Shown here piece after piece: positions 18,609-28,700 of a stretch of DNA of 64,000 nt. Under the pieces are notes generated by a model, which did no database searches, was not told the DNA's origin, and saw only the letters and a list, made by a program, of their open reading frames with translations. A program made the position numbers and the translations under genes. The DNA comes from Fluviicola sp. (GTDB lineage: Bacteria; Bacteroidota; Bacteroidia; Flavobacteriales_D; Crocinitomicaceae), in contig JARWZO010000006.1 of the NCBI GenBank assembly GCA_029866325.1, positions 1 to 64,000 of the forward strand. Reading direction: 5' to 3'. The first letter of the stretch is position 1. The number at the start of each line of letters is the position of its first letter.

Positions 18609-20693
18609 ATGGACTATCAAAATAATACAGAACCACTTTTAGAACAAGTAGAGCAGGAATATGATAGTTATAATTTAGAAGATCATCAAACATGGGAAGT
18701 TCTTTGTCAAAACCAAATTGATTACATTCAAAAAAGTGCGTCTCAGGAATTTCTGGATGGCTTTTCAAAACTTGATCTTGATCGAACGAATATCGCAAAG
18801 ATTGAAGAGTTAAGCCGTAATTTGGAATCTGTTTCCGGCTGGACTTTGGTACCTGTAACAGGATTATTACCCAATAGGGATTTTTTCTATTTATTGATCA
18901 ACAAAAAATATCCTGTCACAATACATATTCGAAAACCTTATGAAATCAATTTCAGTGAACAACCTGATATTTTTCATGATGTTTGCGGGCATTTACCGTT
19001 ATTGACAAATGAAAAATTCACCCGTTTTCTCACAGCCTATTGTATTGTTGCGCTCAAGTATATTCACAATGAAAAGGCGCTTGATTTATTGGGGAAATTA
19101 TACTGGTATACCTATGAGACAGGGTTGATTAAAAAAGATGGGGCTTATTTCCCGTATGGAGGTGCCATTATTACTTCTTCAGAAGAAATAGAAAATTTCA
19201 ACCGTTCTGAAATACCGAAACATACGTTCGATCTTCAGCACATTTTTCGTTCGGAATTTAGCCCTTACAGTTTACAAAAAGAGTACTTTGTCATTGAATC
19301 GTTTGATGATCTTTTTAACTGTATTGACGAAATAGAACCTACGTTGATTAACTACCTGAGAATTGTCAATGATGAACTTTTGATTGACGATTATTCATTA
19401 AACGAAACAATCGGACCACAGTTTAGAGATGTCATCGGTTTCCTCAATGATATGCAATACAAGTATCCTGAAGCCATTTCTTTTGTTTCAGGCCAGCCGG
19501 ATGAAACATTTTTTCAAATAGATACACAGTTATCAAGTATTGAATATTATGTGGATTATCTTATGCGTTCAACCGGTAAATCGAGAGAAGCGGTTTTGAA
19601 TAAAATTGGCCAATACAGTAAAACCAAAGGTATTGTCAACGATATTCTTGCAAATCATCTGAGTAAGGAAGAAAACATTAAAATCAATGGTGAACAAATT
19701 TTGATTACAGTTGGCGCTCAGGAAGCATTTGCTGTTATTGTGACCACACTTTGTAATCGAGAAAACGATGAGATTCTAATTGAAGACCCAAGCTACATTG
19801 GTTTAAGTTCGTATGCTCACGTTTTTGGGTATTCTATCAATGGTGTACAAACAGATGATGAGGGAATTGAAACAGAGAAATTGGAAGACACCATTCTCGA
19901 GAGAGAAGCTTTAGGAAAAAAAGTAAAGCTGGTTTATGTTATTCCCGATTATCAAAATCCTTCGGGTTTTTCAATGTCCATACTTCGTCGTCAGAAATTA
20001 CTGGATTTGGCTAAGCAATACAACTTTTTCATCGTTGAAGACAGCGTTTATAATAGCTTTACTTACTTGCAAAAAAAGAATCCAACGCTGAAATCCTTAG
20101 ACCGGTTTAATCGTGTAATCTATGTCGGTTCTTTCTCAAAATCATTGTTCCCGGGCTTGCGAATAGGAATGATTGTTGCCAACCAACAGTTAAAAGGTGC
20201 AGATGGAAATACAATCGATCTCATTGACCAAATGGCTAAAGTCAAAGTACAACTAACCAACAATACTTCTACTATTAGTCAGGCTATTTTAGGCGGCGTT
20301 TTACTCAGCCATCAAGGCAGTCTCAACGAATGGAATCAACCCAAATTTGATAGCTATAAAAATAAACGAGATTGCATTTTAAATAACCTAGACAAACATA
20401 TTGGAAAATTTAAACATGAGTGGGCTAAAGATATTAGCTGGAACAAACCGGATGGAGGGTTTTTCATTAAAATGAATTTGCCCTTTGAGGTGGATGACAC
20501 CTCGGTGGCAGAATGTGCTTCGGGGTTCAATATTATTATTTGTCCCATGCGTTATTTTTATTTAAACGATGGTGGTGAAAAAGAAATCAGAATCACCTTT
20601 TCAAACCTTTCGATCGATAAGATTGATGAAGGTATAAAACAATTGGCCTTATACTTGAAATCCAACATTAATCACAACAATTATTCAGTATGA
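18609..20693 (+). CDS. Aromatic amino acid hydroxylase fused to a PLP aminotransferase
   Basis: 694 aa with two catalytic parts. Residues ~60-270 match the pterin-dependent aromatic amino acid hydroxylase fold: the iron-binding HDVCGH (PDIFHDVCGHLPLL near 120-130) and the third ligand in YWYTYETGL are intact. Residues ~290-690 are a fold-type I aminotransferase of the MocR/alpha-aminoadipate type without a DNA-binding domain: PDYQNPSGFS, EDSVYNSFTY, and the PLP lysine in GSFSKSLFPGLRIG. The fusion could hydroxylate Phe or a related aromatic and interconvert it with its 2-oxo acid, supplying a ring-hydroxylated building block. No aromatic-specific A domain lies in the window, so the user of such a unit would be to the left. 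Its stop overlaps the next gene's start (ATGA). The families are clear; the substrate is not known. Confidence 0.88.
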   Translation: MDYQNNTEPLLEQVEQEYDSYNLEDHQTWEVLCQNQIDYIQKSASQEFLDGFSKLDLDRTNIAKIEELSRNLESVSGWTLVPVTGLLPNRDFFYLLINKKYPVTIHIRKPYEINFSEQPDIFHDVCGHLPLLTNEKFTRFLTAYCIVALKYIHNEKALDLLGKLYWYTYETGLIKKDGAYFPYGGAIITSSEEIENFNRSEIPKHTFDLQHIFRSEFSPYSLQKEYFVIESFDDLFNCIDEIEPTLINYLRIVNDELLIDDYSLNETIGPQFRDVIGFLNDMQYKYPEAISFVSGQPDETFFQIDTQLSSIEYYVDYLMRSTGKSREAVLNKIGQYSKTKGIVNDILANHLSKEENIKINGEQILITVGAQEAFAVIVTTLCNRENDEILIEDPSYIGLSSYAHVFGYSINGVQTDDEGIETEKLEDTILEREALGKKVKLVYVIPDYQNPSGFSMSILRRQKLLDLAKQYNFFIVEDSVYNSFTYLQKKNPTLKSLDRFNRVIYVGSFSKSLFPGLRIGMIVANQQLKGADGNTIDLIDQMAKVKVQLTNNTSTISQAILGGVLLSHQGSLNEWNQPKFDSYKNKRDCILNNLDKHIGKFKHEWAKDISWNKPDGGFFIKMNLPFEVDDTSVAECASGFNIIICPMRYFYLNDGGEKEIRITFSNLSIDKIDEGIKQLALYLKSNINHNNYSV

Positions 20694-21526
20694 AACTTAG
20701 TGAAGATCAACTAAATGACTATAAAAAAAACGGTTTTCTTTTCATAGAGAATGTCTTCAGTGAAAAAGAAATATCGACTCTTTTAACTGAAATGGAACGC
20801 GTTATAGAAGAAGATTCTCCACGTAAGATTTTAGAAAAAAACGGACAAGTTCGTTCATTTTTTGCTCCGGAGTTGTCGAGCCCACTATTTGAAAATGTGG
20901 TGCGTCTCGACAGGTTGGTGAGCCCATCCCGGCAATTAATAGGAAGTTCTATCTATAAACACCAAACCAAACTCAATACAAAACACGCCATTGTTGGCGA
21001 TTGGTGGGATTGGCATCAGGATTATACTTATTGGAAAAAGGAAGATGGAATGCCGTCTTCGGATGTATTAACTGCAATGATTTATTTAAACGATGTAAAT
21101 GAGTTCAACGGGCCGCTTTTTGTAATTCCTGGTTCTCACACCATCGGTACGGTTGATGCAACATTTCGCGATAAACCTGAAGATAACGATGAATGGTTTG
21201 AAGAATATCAAACCAGTACTACCTATATGTCAGCACTTACTGCCGATTTAAAATACACCATTCCGGAAAACCTTCTTGCAGATTGGATTACGAAAAAGGG
21301 ATTGATTTCTATGAAAGGTAAAGCGGGATCTGTCTTGTTTTTTCATGGAAATTTATTTCATGCTTCAACCAACAACCTTTCTCCCTGGAACAGGCATACT
21401 TTTTTAATCACGTACAACAGTACCAATAATTCGCTCCCCGACACACCTAATCCAAGACCCGAATTTATTTCAAGTAGAGATTTTAGTGCGATTGAATGCA
21501 CTGAAAAAGATTTTATTCTTCCATAA
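20690..21526 (+). CDS. Fe(II)/2-oxoglutarate dioxygenase, PhyH/EctD family
   Basis: 278 aa, translationally coupled (ATGA) to the hydroxylase-aminotransferase. It shows the facial-triad HxD in DWHQDYTYW and a C-terminal His in LFHASTNN followed by an Arg (PWNRHTF), where 2-oxoglutarate should bind. The region around WHQDYTYWKKEDGMP resembles ectoine hydroxylase and free amino acid hydroxylases of the phytanoyl-CoA dioxygenase family. The likely role is hydroxylation of an amino acid precursor, or of the finished peptide. The coupling suggests it acts on the product or substrate of the upstream fusion. The reaction is inferred; the family call is firm. Confidence 0.88.
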   Translation: MKLSEDQLNDYKKNGFLFIENVFSEKEISTLLTEMERVIEEDSPRKILEKNGQVRSFFAPELSSPLFENVVRLDRLVSPSRQLIGSSIYKHQTKLNTKHAIVGDWWDWHQDYTYWKKEDGMPSSDVLTAMIYLNDVNEFNGPLFVIPGSHTIGTVDATFRDKPEDNDEWFEEYQTSTTYMSALTADLKYTIPENLLADWITKKGLISMKGKAGSVLFFHGNLFHASTNNLSPWNRHTFLITYNSTNNSLPDTPNPRPEFISSRDFSAIECTEKDFILP

Positions 21527-21528
21527 GT

Positions 21529-21546
21529 CTTTATTTGGAAATAAAG
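21529..21546. terminator. Short inverted repeat between convergent genes
   Basis: CTTTATTT-GG-AAATAAAG is a perfect 8-bp inverted repeat that spans the 4-nt gap and the stop codon region of the minus-strand acyltransferase. It sits where a bidirectional terminator would be expected. The stem is AT-rich and the loop very small, so this is a weak call. Confidence 0.3.
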
Positions 21547-22607
21547 CGCATTAACGATTCGAGTGGTCCTCTTTTGAAGAACCGGCTATATATTGTGCTG
21601 AAAGCAAGACAAATTGCATAAAACACTCCAACGTAAAGCATAATTTTTTCTGAAGAGATTGTTTTTCCAACAGGATAATAACCGGTGTACTGAATACCTG
21701 TTAAGAAGGATAACAAAAGCATCCCGACCGTTATATGAAAGATATACATCGAGAGTGTCATTTTGCCAAGTGAGGCCAATGATAAAATAATTTTGTTTGT
21801 TGGTAACCAATTGCCAACACTGTGACAAATACAAATTGCAATCACCCCGCAACTAGCCGTTATCAGCAAAAACGGTAAAACGATGGGATTATATTCCGTT
21901 AGCATGTATTCGTTAATCTCGGGTGAATAAAGACCGTAAGAAGCTCCCATTTTCACCGCTTTTGTGATCAGTAAAACAATGATTGCACTAATGAACAGCC
22001 ATCGCTTTTTCTTTTTATTCTTCCAATCCATACGGCCTAACCACATCCCCAGAAAAAAGAATGAAATCCAAGGAAAAAGAGAATTCCATCCGTTATAAAA
22101 AGTGCTTCTAAAAAAGCCTTCAACAGTCCAAAAATCAAGGTATTTTGACGTTGCAAAATCCCATCCTGTTCCAACCGGAATCACAAATAGACAGAGTTGG
22201 TAAATCACAATAGCACCCAGAGCAAACCAGAGGTAAACCGATTTTCTGACAAACAACAGAAAAGCAGCAACATGCATATAACCACCATAAAAATGCAAGA
22301 TATCTCCAGGCCACCAGTTATAAAAAATCAGACCTAAAGCAAAAAGAAACCAAGATCTCTTCAACACCTTTTTTCTGAGTGCTTTTTTTTCTTCCAGTGA
22401 GTTTTGAGCGGATGAAGCCAAAAAAGACAATCCCATTCCTGCAAGAATAATAAATACAGATGTGGCATTTCCGATAAACAAATGCTGAAACTTTCCTGTC
22501 CAGGAAACCGTTTCGAATGTTCCAAAACAAAACGAAAAATTTACAATCAACATTCCGAAAATGGCATACGCTCTTGCCAAATCGAAGCCACTAATACGTT
22601 CTTTCAT
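21531..22607 (-). CDS. Multi-pass membrane protein, DUF418 / heparan-glucosaminide N-acetyltransferase-like
   Basis: 358 aa with about eight to ten hydrophobic segments. The N-terminus (RISGFDLARAYAIFGMLIVNF) is the usual opening of the DUF418/heparan-alpha-glucosaminide acetyltransferase-like membrane family. Members move acyl groups across or at the inner membrane or are uncharacterised. It lies between two assembly-line genes on the same strand, 100 nt after the PKS-NRPS stop, and converges on the dioxygenase gene. It could acylate the product or have no link to the pathway. Substrate and direction cannot be told from the sequence. Confidence 0.7.
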   Translation of the reverse strand: MKERISGFDLARAYAIFGMLIVNFSFCFGTFETVSWTGKFQHLFIGNATSVFIILAGMGLSFLASSAQNSLEEKKALRKKVLKRSWFLFALGLIFYNWWPGDILHFYGGYMHVAAFLLFVRKSVYLWFALGAIVIYQLCLFVIPVGTGWDFATSKYLDFWTVEGFFRSTFYNGWNSLFPWISFFFLGMWLGRMDWKNKKKKRWLFISAIIVLLITKAVKMGASYGLYSPEINEYMLTEYNPIVLPFLLITASCGVIAICICHSVGNWLPTNKIILSLASLGKMTLSMYIFHITVGMLLLSFLTGIQYTGYYPVGKTISSEKIMLYVGVFYAICLAFSTIYSRFFKRGPLESLMRFISK

Positions 22608-22656
22608 TTTTTTACGGAAAATCGTGTAATTGAAACTTTTATCATTTCTAAGAGCG

Positions 22657-22692
22657 AATAGCGCTAGCTTTTCAAAATTAACCAGCGCTATT
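22657..22692. repeat. 9-bp perfect inverted repeat after the PKS-NRPS gene
   Basis: AATAGCGCT and AGCGCTATT are separated by 18 nt, 16 nt downstream of the PKS-NRPS stop at 22708. No T-run follows on either strand, so it is not a clear intrinsic terminator. It may reduce read-through or be a regulator site. A TAATTTTG box on the minus strand lies in the loop, without a properly spaced TTG. Confidence 0.4.
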
Positions 22693-22707
22693 TCAATGTA
22701 GTGAATA

Positions 22708-25700
22708 TTACAAATCTATTTCTATAAAGCCTGTCTTATCGATCTTCAACTTATTCTGATCGCTCATGAAGCTTACATGCTCAGCCAATACTCCAATCGT
22801 AGGATACTTGAAAACGTTTTGAATATTTAATTGGAGATCGACCATTCCCTGCAATCTGGTAATTACCTGAATCACTTTCAAGCTATCACCGCCCAGTTCA
22901 AAGAAATTATCGGTAACCCCGATTTTTTCTCTCCCCAAAACTTCTTCCCAGATGTCTACAATTTTCTCCTCTAACTCATTTCTTGGAGCAACGTATTCAT
23001 TGCTGGTGTAGGCACCAAGCATATTCACATCAGGAAGCATCTTTCTATTGATTTTACCACTTGTTGTAAGCGGTATTGCATCCAATTGAATATACCTAAC
23101 TGGCAACATGTAAACCGGTAAGATCTCTCCTAAAAACAAGCGAATTTCCGATGTATTCAACACTGTTTTTCCGGTATAATACGCCATTAGCTGTTTCTCG
23201 TTGTGCAGATCTTCTTTTACAATTACTGCAACCGATTCAATGCCCGAATAGTGCAATAATGCATTCTCGATTTCTCCAATTTCAATTCGGTAACCTCTTA
23301 TTTTTACCTGGTCGTCTTTTCTACCCACATATTCGATGTTGCCATCAGGTAACCATCGGCCTAAATCACCGGTTTTATACAACGTTGAACCTGCTTCAAA
23401 AGGATGCCCCACAAATTGTTTATCAGTCAATTCAGGATTGTTTAAATACCCTCTAGAAAGTCCAACGCCTGAGATGCAAATATCCCCGATTATTCCAATT
23501 GGGGTTAACTCCAGTGATTCACTCAAAATATACATGTGGGTATTCCAAATTGGTTTACCAATTGGAATTCGCTCGTCATCTTTTGCCGTTTTATACCAGG
23601 TAACATCAATTGTGGCTTCAGTAGGACCGTAAAGATTATGCAAAACAACATCCGTATTAGCGTACCATTTATTTACAATTTCAGCAGACAATGCCTCTCC
23701 ACTTGTAATCACTTTGTTTAATCCTCGAACTGTTTTCAAATAGTGATCATCTGCAACAACAACTGCAACAAAGGCATTGAGCATACTCGGAACAAAATGC
23801 AGGCAACTTACTTGATGCTCGGCTATCAGCGAAACAATTTTTTCAGGTATCCCGGCATCCTCTTTTGGACAAATTACCATCTGTGCACCGTAGCATAGCG
23901 GCATCAACAATTCCCAAACAGATACGTCGAAGGTATAATTGGTTTTCTGCAAGATGACATCATTCGTATTGAAATTCAACTCATTCCACATCCAATCCAA
24001 ACGATTGACAAGACTTTTATGCTCAATTAAACATCCCTTCGGATTGCCTGTAGAACCTGAAGTATAAATTACATAAGCAGAATCATTTGGACTCGTTGAA
24101 TGGATCAAATTGCTATTGGAATAGTTATTCGATGCATTGAATTTTTCAAGTTCCGCTTCATCAATTACAACTTTGCATTGGCTATCATTAACGATAAAAT
24201 CGATTCGGTTTTGTGGAAATTCGGGATCTATTGGTGTATAAGCCCCCCCCGATTTAAGAATGGCTAAAATGGTTATTACCATCCATTCACTTCGTTCCAA
24301 CTTAATACCAACAACGTCATTAGGCCCAACATTGTATTGTTCTCGCAAGTAACTCGCAAGTTGATTGGCCTTTTCATTGAGTAAGTTGTAGGAATAGAAT
24401 TTTCCACTGGCAATCAACGCCACTTTGTCATTACAATGATCAACTTGTTCCTCAAACAACTCAACTATGGTTTTGTCTGACCTAAAAGATTTTTCGGTTG
24501 CATTAAACGAAGTCAATAACTGAGTCTTTTCAGATTCGCTGATGAGGTTAATGGATGCTATTTTCTTCCGTGGTTCTGCAACCAATTCAAATGCAATGGT
24601 TTCAAAGGCAGTAGCCATTCTTTCAATTGTTTCAGCCTTAAATAGCTTCGTACAATATTCAAATTCGAAAGCCATTTTGTCACCTTCGGTGCACATGAGG
24701 TTAAAATCGTTTTTAGCTGTCGTATTTAGAAATTTTTCGATAGCAGTTGTCGATGTATTCGTTGGCCGTTCGGGTGAACTACCATCGTTAAAGAAGCTCA
24801 TGTAGGAGAACGTTACATCAAAAATGGCATTTCTACTCACCGTTCTTTCCAATTTCAAATTATCCACCAAATCATCGTATTGGTAGTCCATGTTTTCAAA
24901 AGACTCTATCGCACTTTGTTTTACTTCGTTTAAGAAATCCAACCCGGTTTTCTCATCCGACGGATAGTTTCTGATCGGAAGCGTATTGATGAACATACCT
25001 ATCATATTTTGAAGGTCTGCATGGTTTCGTCCGAGAACAAATGATCCTATAACGATATCATCTTGTCCTGAGTACTTATGAAGCATGATATAGTATACCG
25101 ACAAGAAAAACATATACATTGTTATATTGTTTTCCTGTGTAAATCCCTTAATTTGTTGATATAGATCATCGTTAAGGTTCATGTTGTAAGTGGCTCCTTC
25201 GAAACTAAGAACATCTGGTCTGGTATAATCAAGTGGTAATTCCAATACCGGAATTTCATTCTCAAATTTACTCAACCAGTATTTTTTCTGATTTTCGATG
25301 ATTCCAGATTTAAATGCTTCATTTTGCCATGCTGCAAAATCCTTGTATTGTATTGTCAATTCAGGAAGATCGGCGCCTGAATATAAATCGAATAATTCTT
25401 TTCGAATAATCTCTAAAGACATTGCATCAGCAATGATATGGTGTAAGTCAACCAGTAAGATCGATGCACCACCTGCAACCTGCAACAACTCCATTCTGAA
25501 AAGTGGTGCTGTGCTTAAATCGAATGGTCGAAGGAATCGGTTAAATTCCTTTTCAACCCGATCTTTTGTAGTGTCGGTAACAATTAGCTTCACTACAAGA
25601 TCTTCATAATTATGAATCACTTGTACCACTCCTTCTTCTGTCAATTTGAAAGATGTACGCAATGATTCATGTCGCATGATCAATTTTGAAAAAGCTTCCT

Positions 25701-28700
25701 CTAATCGTAGCACATCCATTTGATCCGAAAGTTCAATAAAGAACGGGAAATTATAGTTGGTTGACTGAAGTGCCATTTGATTCATTACAAACATGCGCTT
25801 TTGTGCTGCAGAAACAGGATAATATTCCCGTTTTTCAACTGGAACTATCTCTGAAGTTGTTTGATTTTCATCACTATTATCCAGGTATTCAGCTAATTCT
25901 TTAATAGTTGGGTAGGAGAAAAACTGATTTACCTGCAACGAAACATTTAGCTTTTTTTGAATCAGCGAAGTTACCGACATTACTTTTAAAGAATCTCCTC
26001 CCAGTTCAAAGAAATCATCATGAACCCCGATCTTATCATAACTAAAGAACGATTTCCATACTTCAGCAAGCACTTGCTCGGTTTTGGTAACGGGAGCCTC
26101 ATAGTTCACACTCAATTCAGGTCGTTCAAACGAGAACCCATCTGAACTTGATTGTTCATGATTCATTACATTGGACTCTTTCTTTGCAAGTTCTATTTGT
26201 TGCTTGAGCTCATTATTTAAGTCTCTTACCCAAATAAACACCTGTGAATAACGCTCATCCATCAATCGGGCAAAAATCTCCTTACCTTCTTCGTCGGAAA
26301 TACCTTCAATTTTACCTTGAGCAAGAATTTGAGCTTCATTGTCCATGCTATACGCACGTACTCCTCCTTTTTTTGTTCTTACCGCTCTTTCAGGAATCCG
26401 CATCAATGTAAATTTTTCGATATCCACCAATACGGTACCATCTTCTCCCAAAACGGAGATGTCGTACCATACTTCACTTTCTTCAAAATTATTGTTTGGA
26501 TACGATCGGATGTAACTGTATACCTTGCCCGGGAACTCGCCCAATATCGTCAGTTTTTTGTACGCAAATGGCAAAAATGGTTCATCATCTTTCTTTCGGG
26601 GATCATCGTATTGCGTACACATGTCAAAAATGGCAGGGTGTAATTTGTAGTTTAGCAAATCAGACAAAAATTCATCCTTCAACGCAATTTCAGTTAACTG
26701 AAAATCTTTCCCGCAAAGAACCGATTTTCTATTTTCCCATCTTGGACCATAGAGCGAATTGTCGTAAAGAATGATATTATTTTGTGCAACCTTTGTCAAC
26801 TCGTCGTTACCCATTTGTCTAATTTCATCCAAATTCATTTGGCGCTTTTGGGTATCCTTTGCAATCAGCTCTACTTCTACTTCAATATGTGTAATCCATT
26901 CATAACTTTGAGAACGATCACGACTTCTAATCAGCGTTTTCAAGCGCCCCTTTTCGCGTTTAATGAGTGTTTGAACCTCTCTGTCTTTGCCATCCTCAGC
27001 AATCATTGGCATTTTGAATACCAGGTTATGGAAGGCCATCTGATTGCTCTTTTCAAGAAGTTCAACCGCAGAACGAATCAATTCAATATACCCTGTACCA
27101 GGCATTACAGCATTTCCTTCATAAATTCTATGCTCATTTAGGAACCAGCTCTTTTCAGGATTAAAATAAGAGAGAAATGCTATTTCGTCATTGGTAATGT
27201 CTACTCTTTTCTTATAGATCGGATGTTCATAAATTCGACTTTCTTTTACTTCGAATCGGTTGTAGTCGTATTGGTTCAACGTAGCGTTTACAGCCAAACC
27301 TGAATCTTGCCAAACATTCCAGTTGATGGCAATTGTATTGAAGCCGTTGGCGGTATTATCGTGCGTAAATGCATCTAAAAAATTGTTTCCGGCAATGTAT
27401 CCCACTTGGCCTGGACTGCTTAGCACCGAGTTGATCGATGAACAAACAATCATAAAAGAGGCGTCTCCAAAGTGTTTCTTTAGCAAAATAGCACCTTTAA
27501 TTTTGGAAGCGAAAATTTTATCTGTAAGCTCTTTGTTGGTAAACTGAATTACTTTTCCATCAGGAACACCAGCAGAATGGATTATACCATCAACCTTACC
27601 GTATGTAGCATGTATTTTATCAGACAATTCTTTCATGGCCTGATCATCTGAAACATCTGCACGCATATAGATTATTTCGGTGCCCGCATCTTCAAGCGCG
27701 GTTAATCGTGTAAGTGTTTTACGGAAAATATCATACTCAGGCAAACCTTCAATTTCATTCGCCCACGTATCTTTGGAAGGGAAATGAGAACGGCCAACCA
27801 AAATCAATTTCGCTTTTGCACCTTTTGAAATGGTTTCAGCCAACGCTAGTCCAATACCTCCTGTTCCTCCGGTGATTACATATATTCCATCATCTTTAAA
27901 TCGTTGAATGCTATTGGTGCTTTCTTCAATATGAACTGGTTCGAATGTCCGAATCCAGCGCTGACTTTTGCGAAAAGAGATGATTCTTTCGGTTGATTCA
28001 CTAAGCAATTCATTAAAAATATCAGTTGCAATAAGAGTTGCTTCCGCTTTGGTAGAATAGTATTCAATATCAATATTCTGGGTATATACATTCGGATATT
28101 CATGAGGAATAACATATATAGGACCAGTTCCAATAGCACTTTTGGTATTAACCTTTTCACCAGCAAGTACATTGAATAAGCTACTGGTAATTGATTTTAA
28201 AATTACTTTGCCAATGATGCTAGTATCACCTATCGATTTAGCAATATTGATTAGACCATAAAAACACAAATCGTGTGCCTCGTCAAAACTTTTGACTGTT
28301 AATGGTTCCGAACTGTAGGCAGAGATTCCCCATAAATAAACAATCGATAATACAGAATCTTCCCCTTTGTAAATCGCTTCGAAGAGTTGGTTGAAATCTT
28401 CATTATTCAACGGATTAACCTCAAATGAATTTTCAGATTCTTTCTTAAACGATGTTCCCGGAATAACTTTAATCACGGGCCATCCATGTTCAATATATTT
28501 TTGCTCTAATGCTTCGCCAATGCCTGAATTTTCTGTGAACATGACCAAAGTAGGCGGAGTTTCGAATACTGTGCGCGATTTATGCGACAATGAACTGCTT
28601 TTCCACGAGGGAAGATAAAACCAATCTGATAGTTCTTTATCCGGTTGGTTGTTCATGTTTACATTCATCCCAGCTCCAAAATCGTATGGATCTACCTCAG

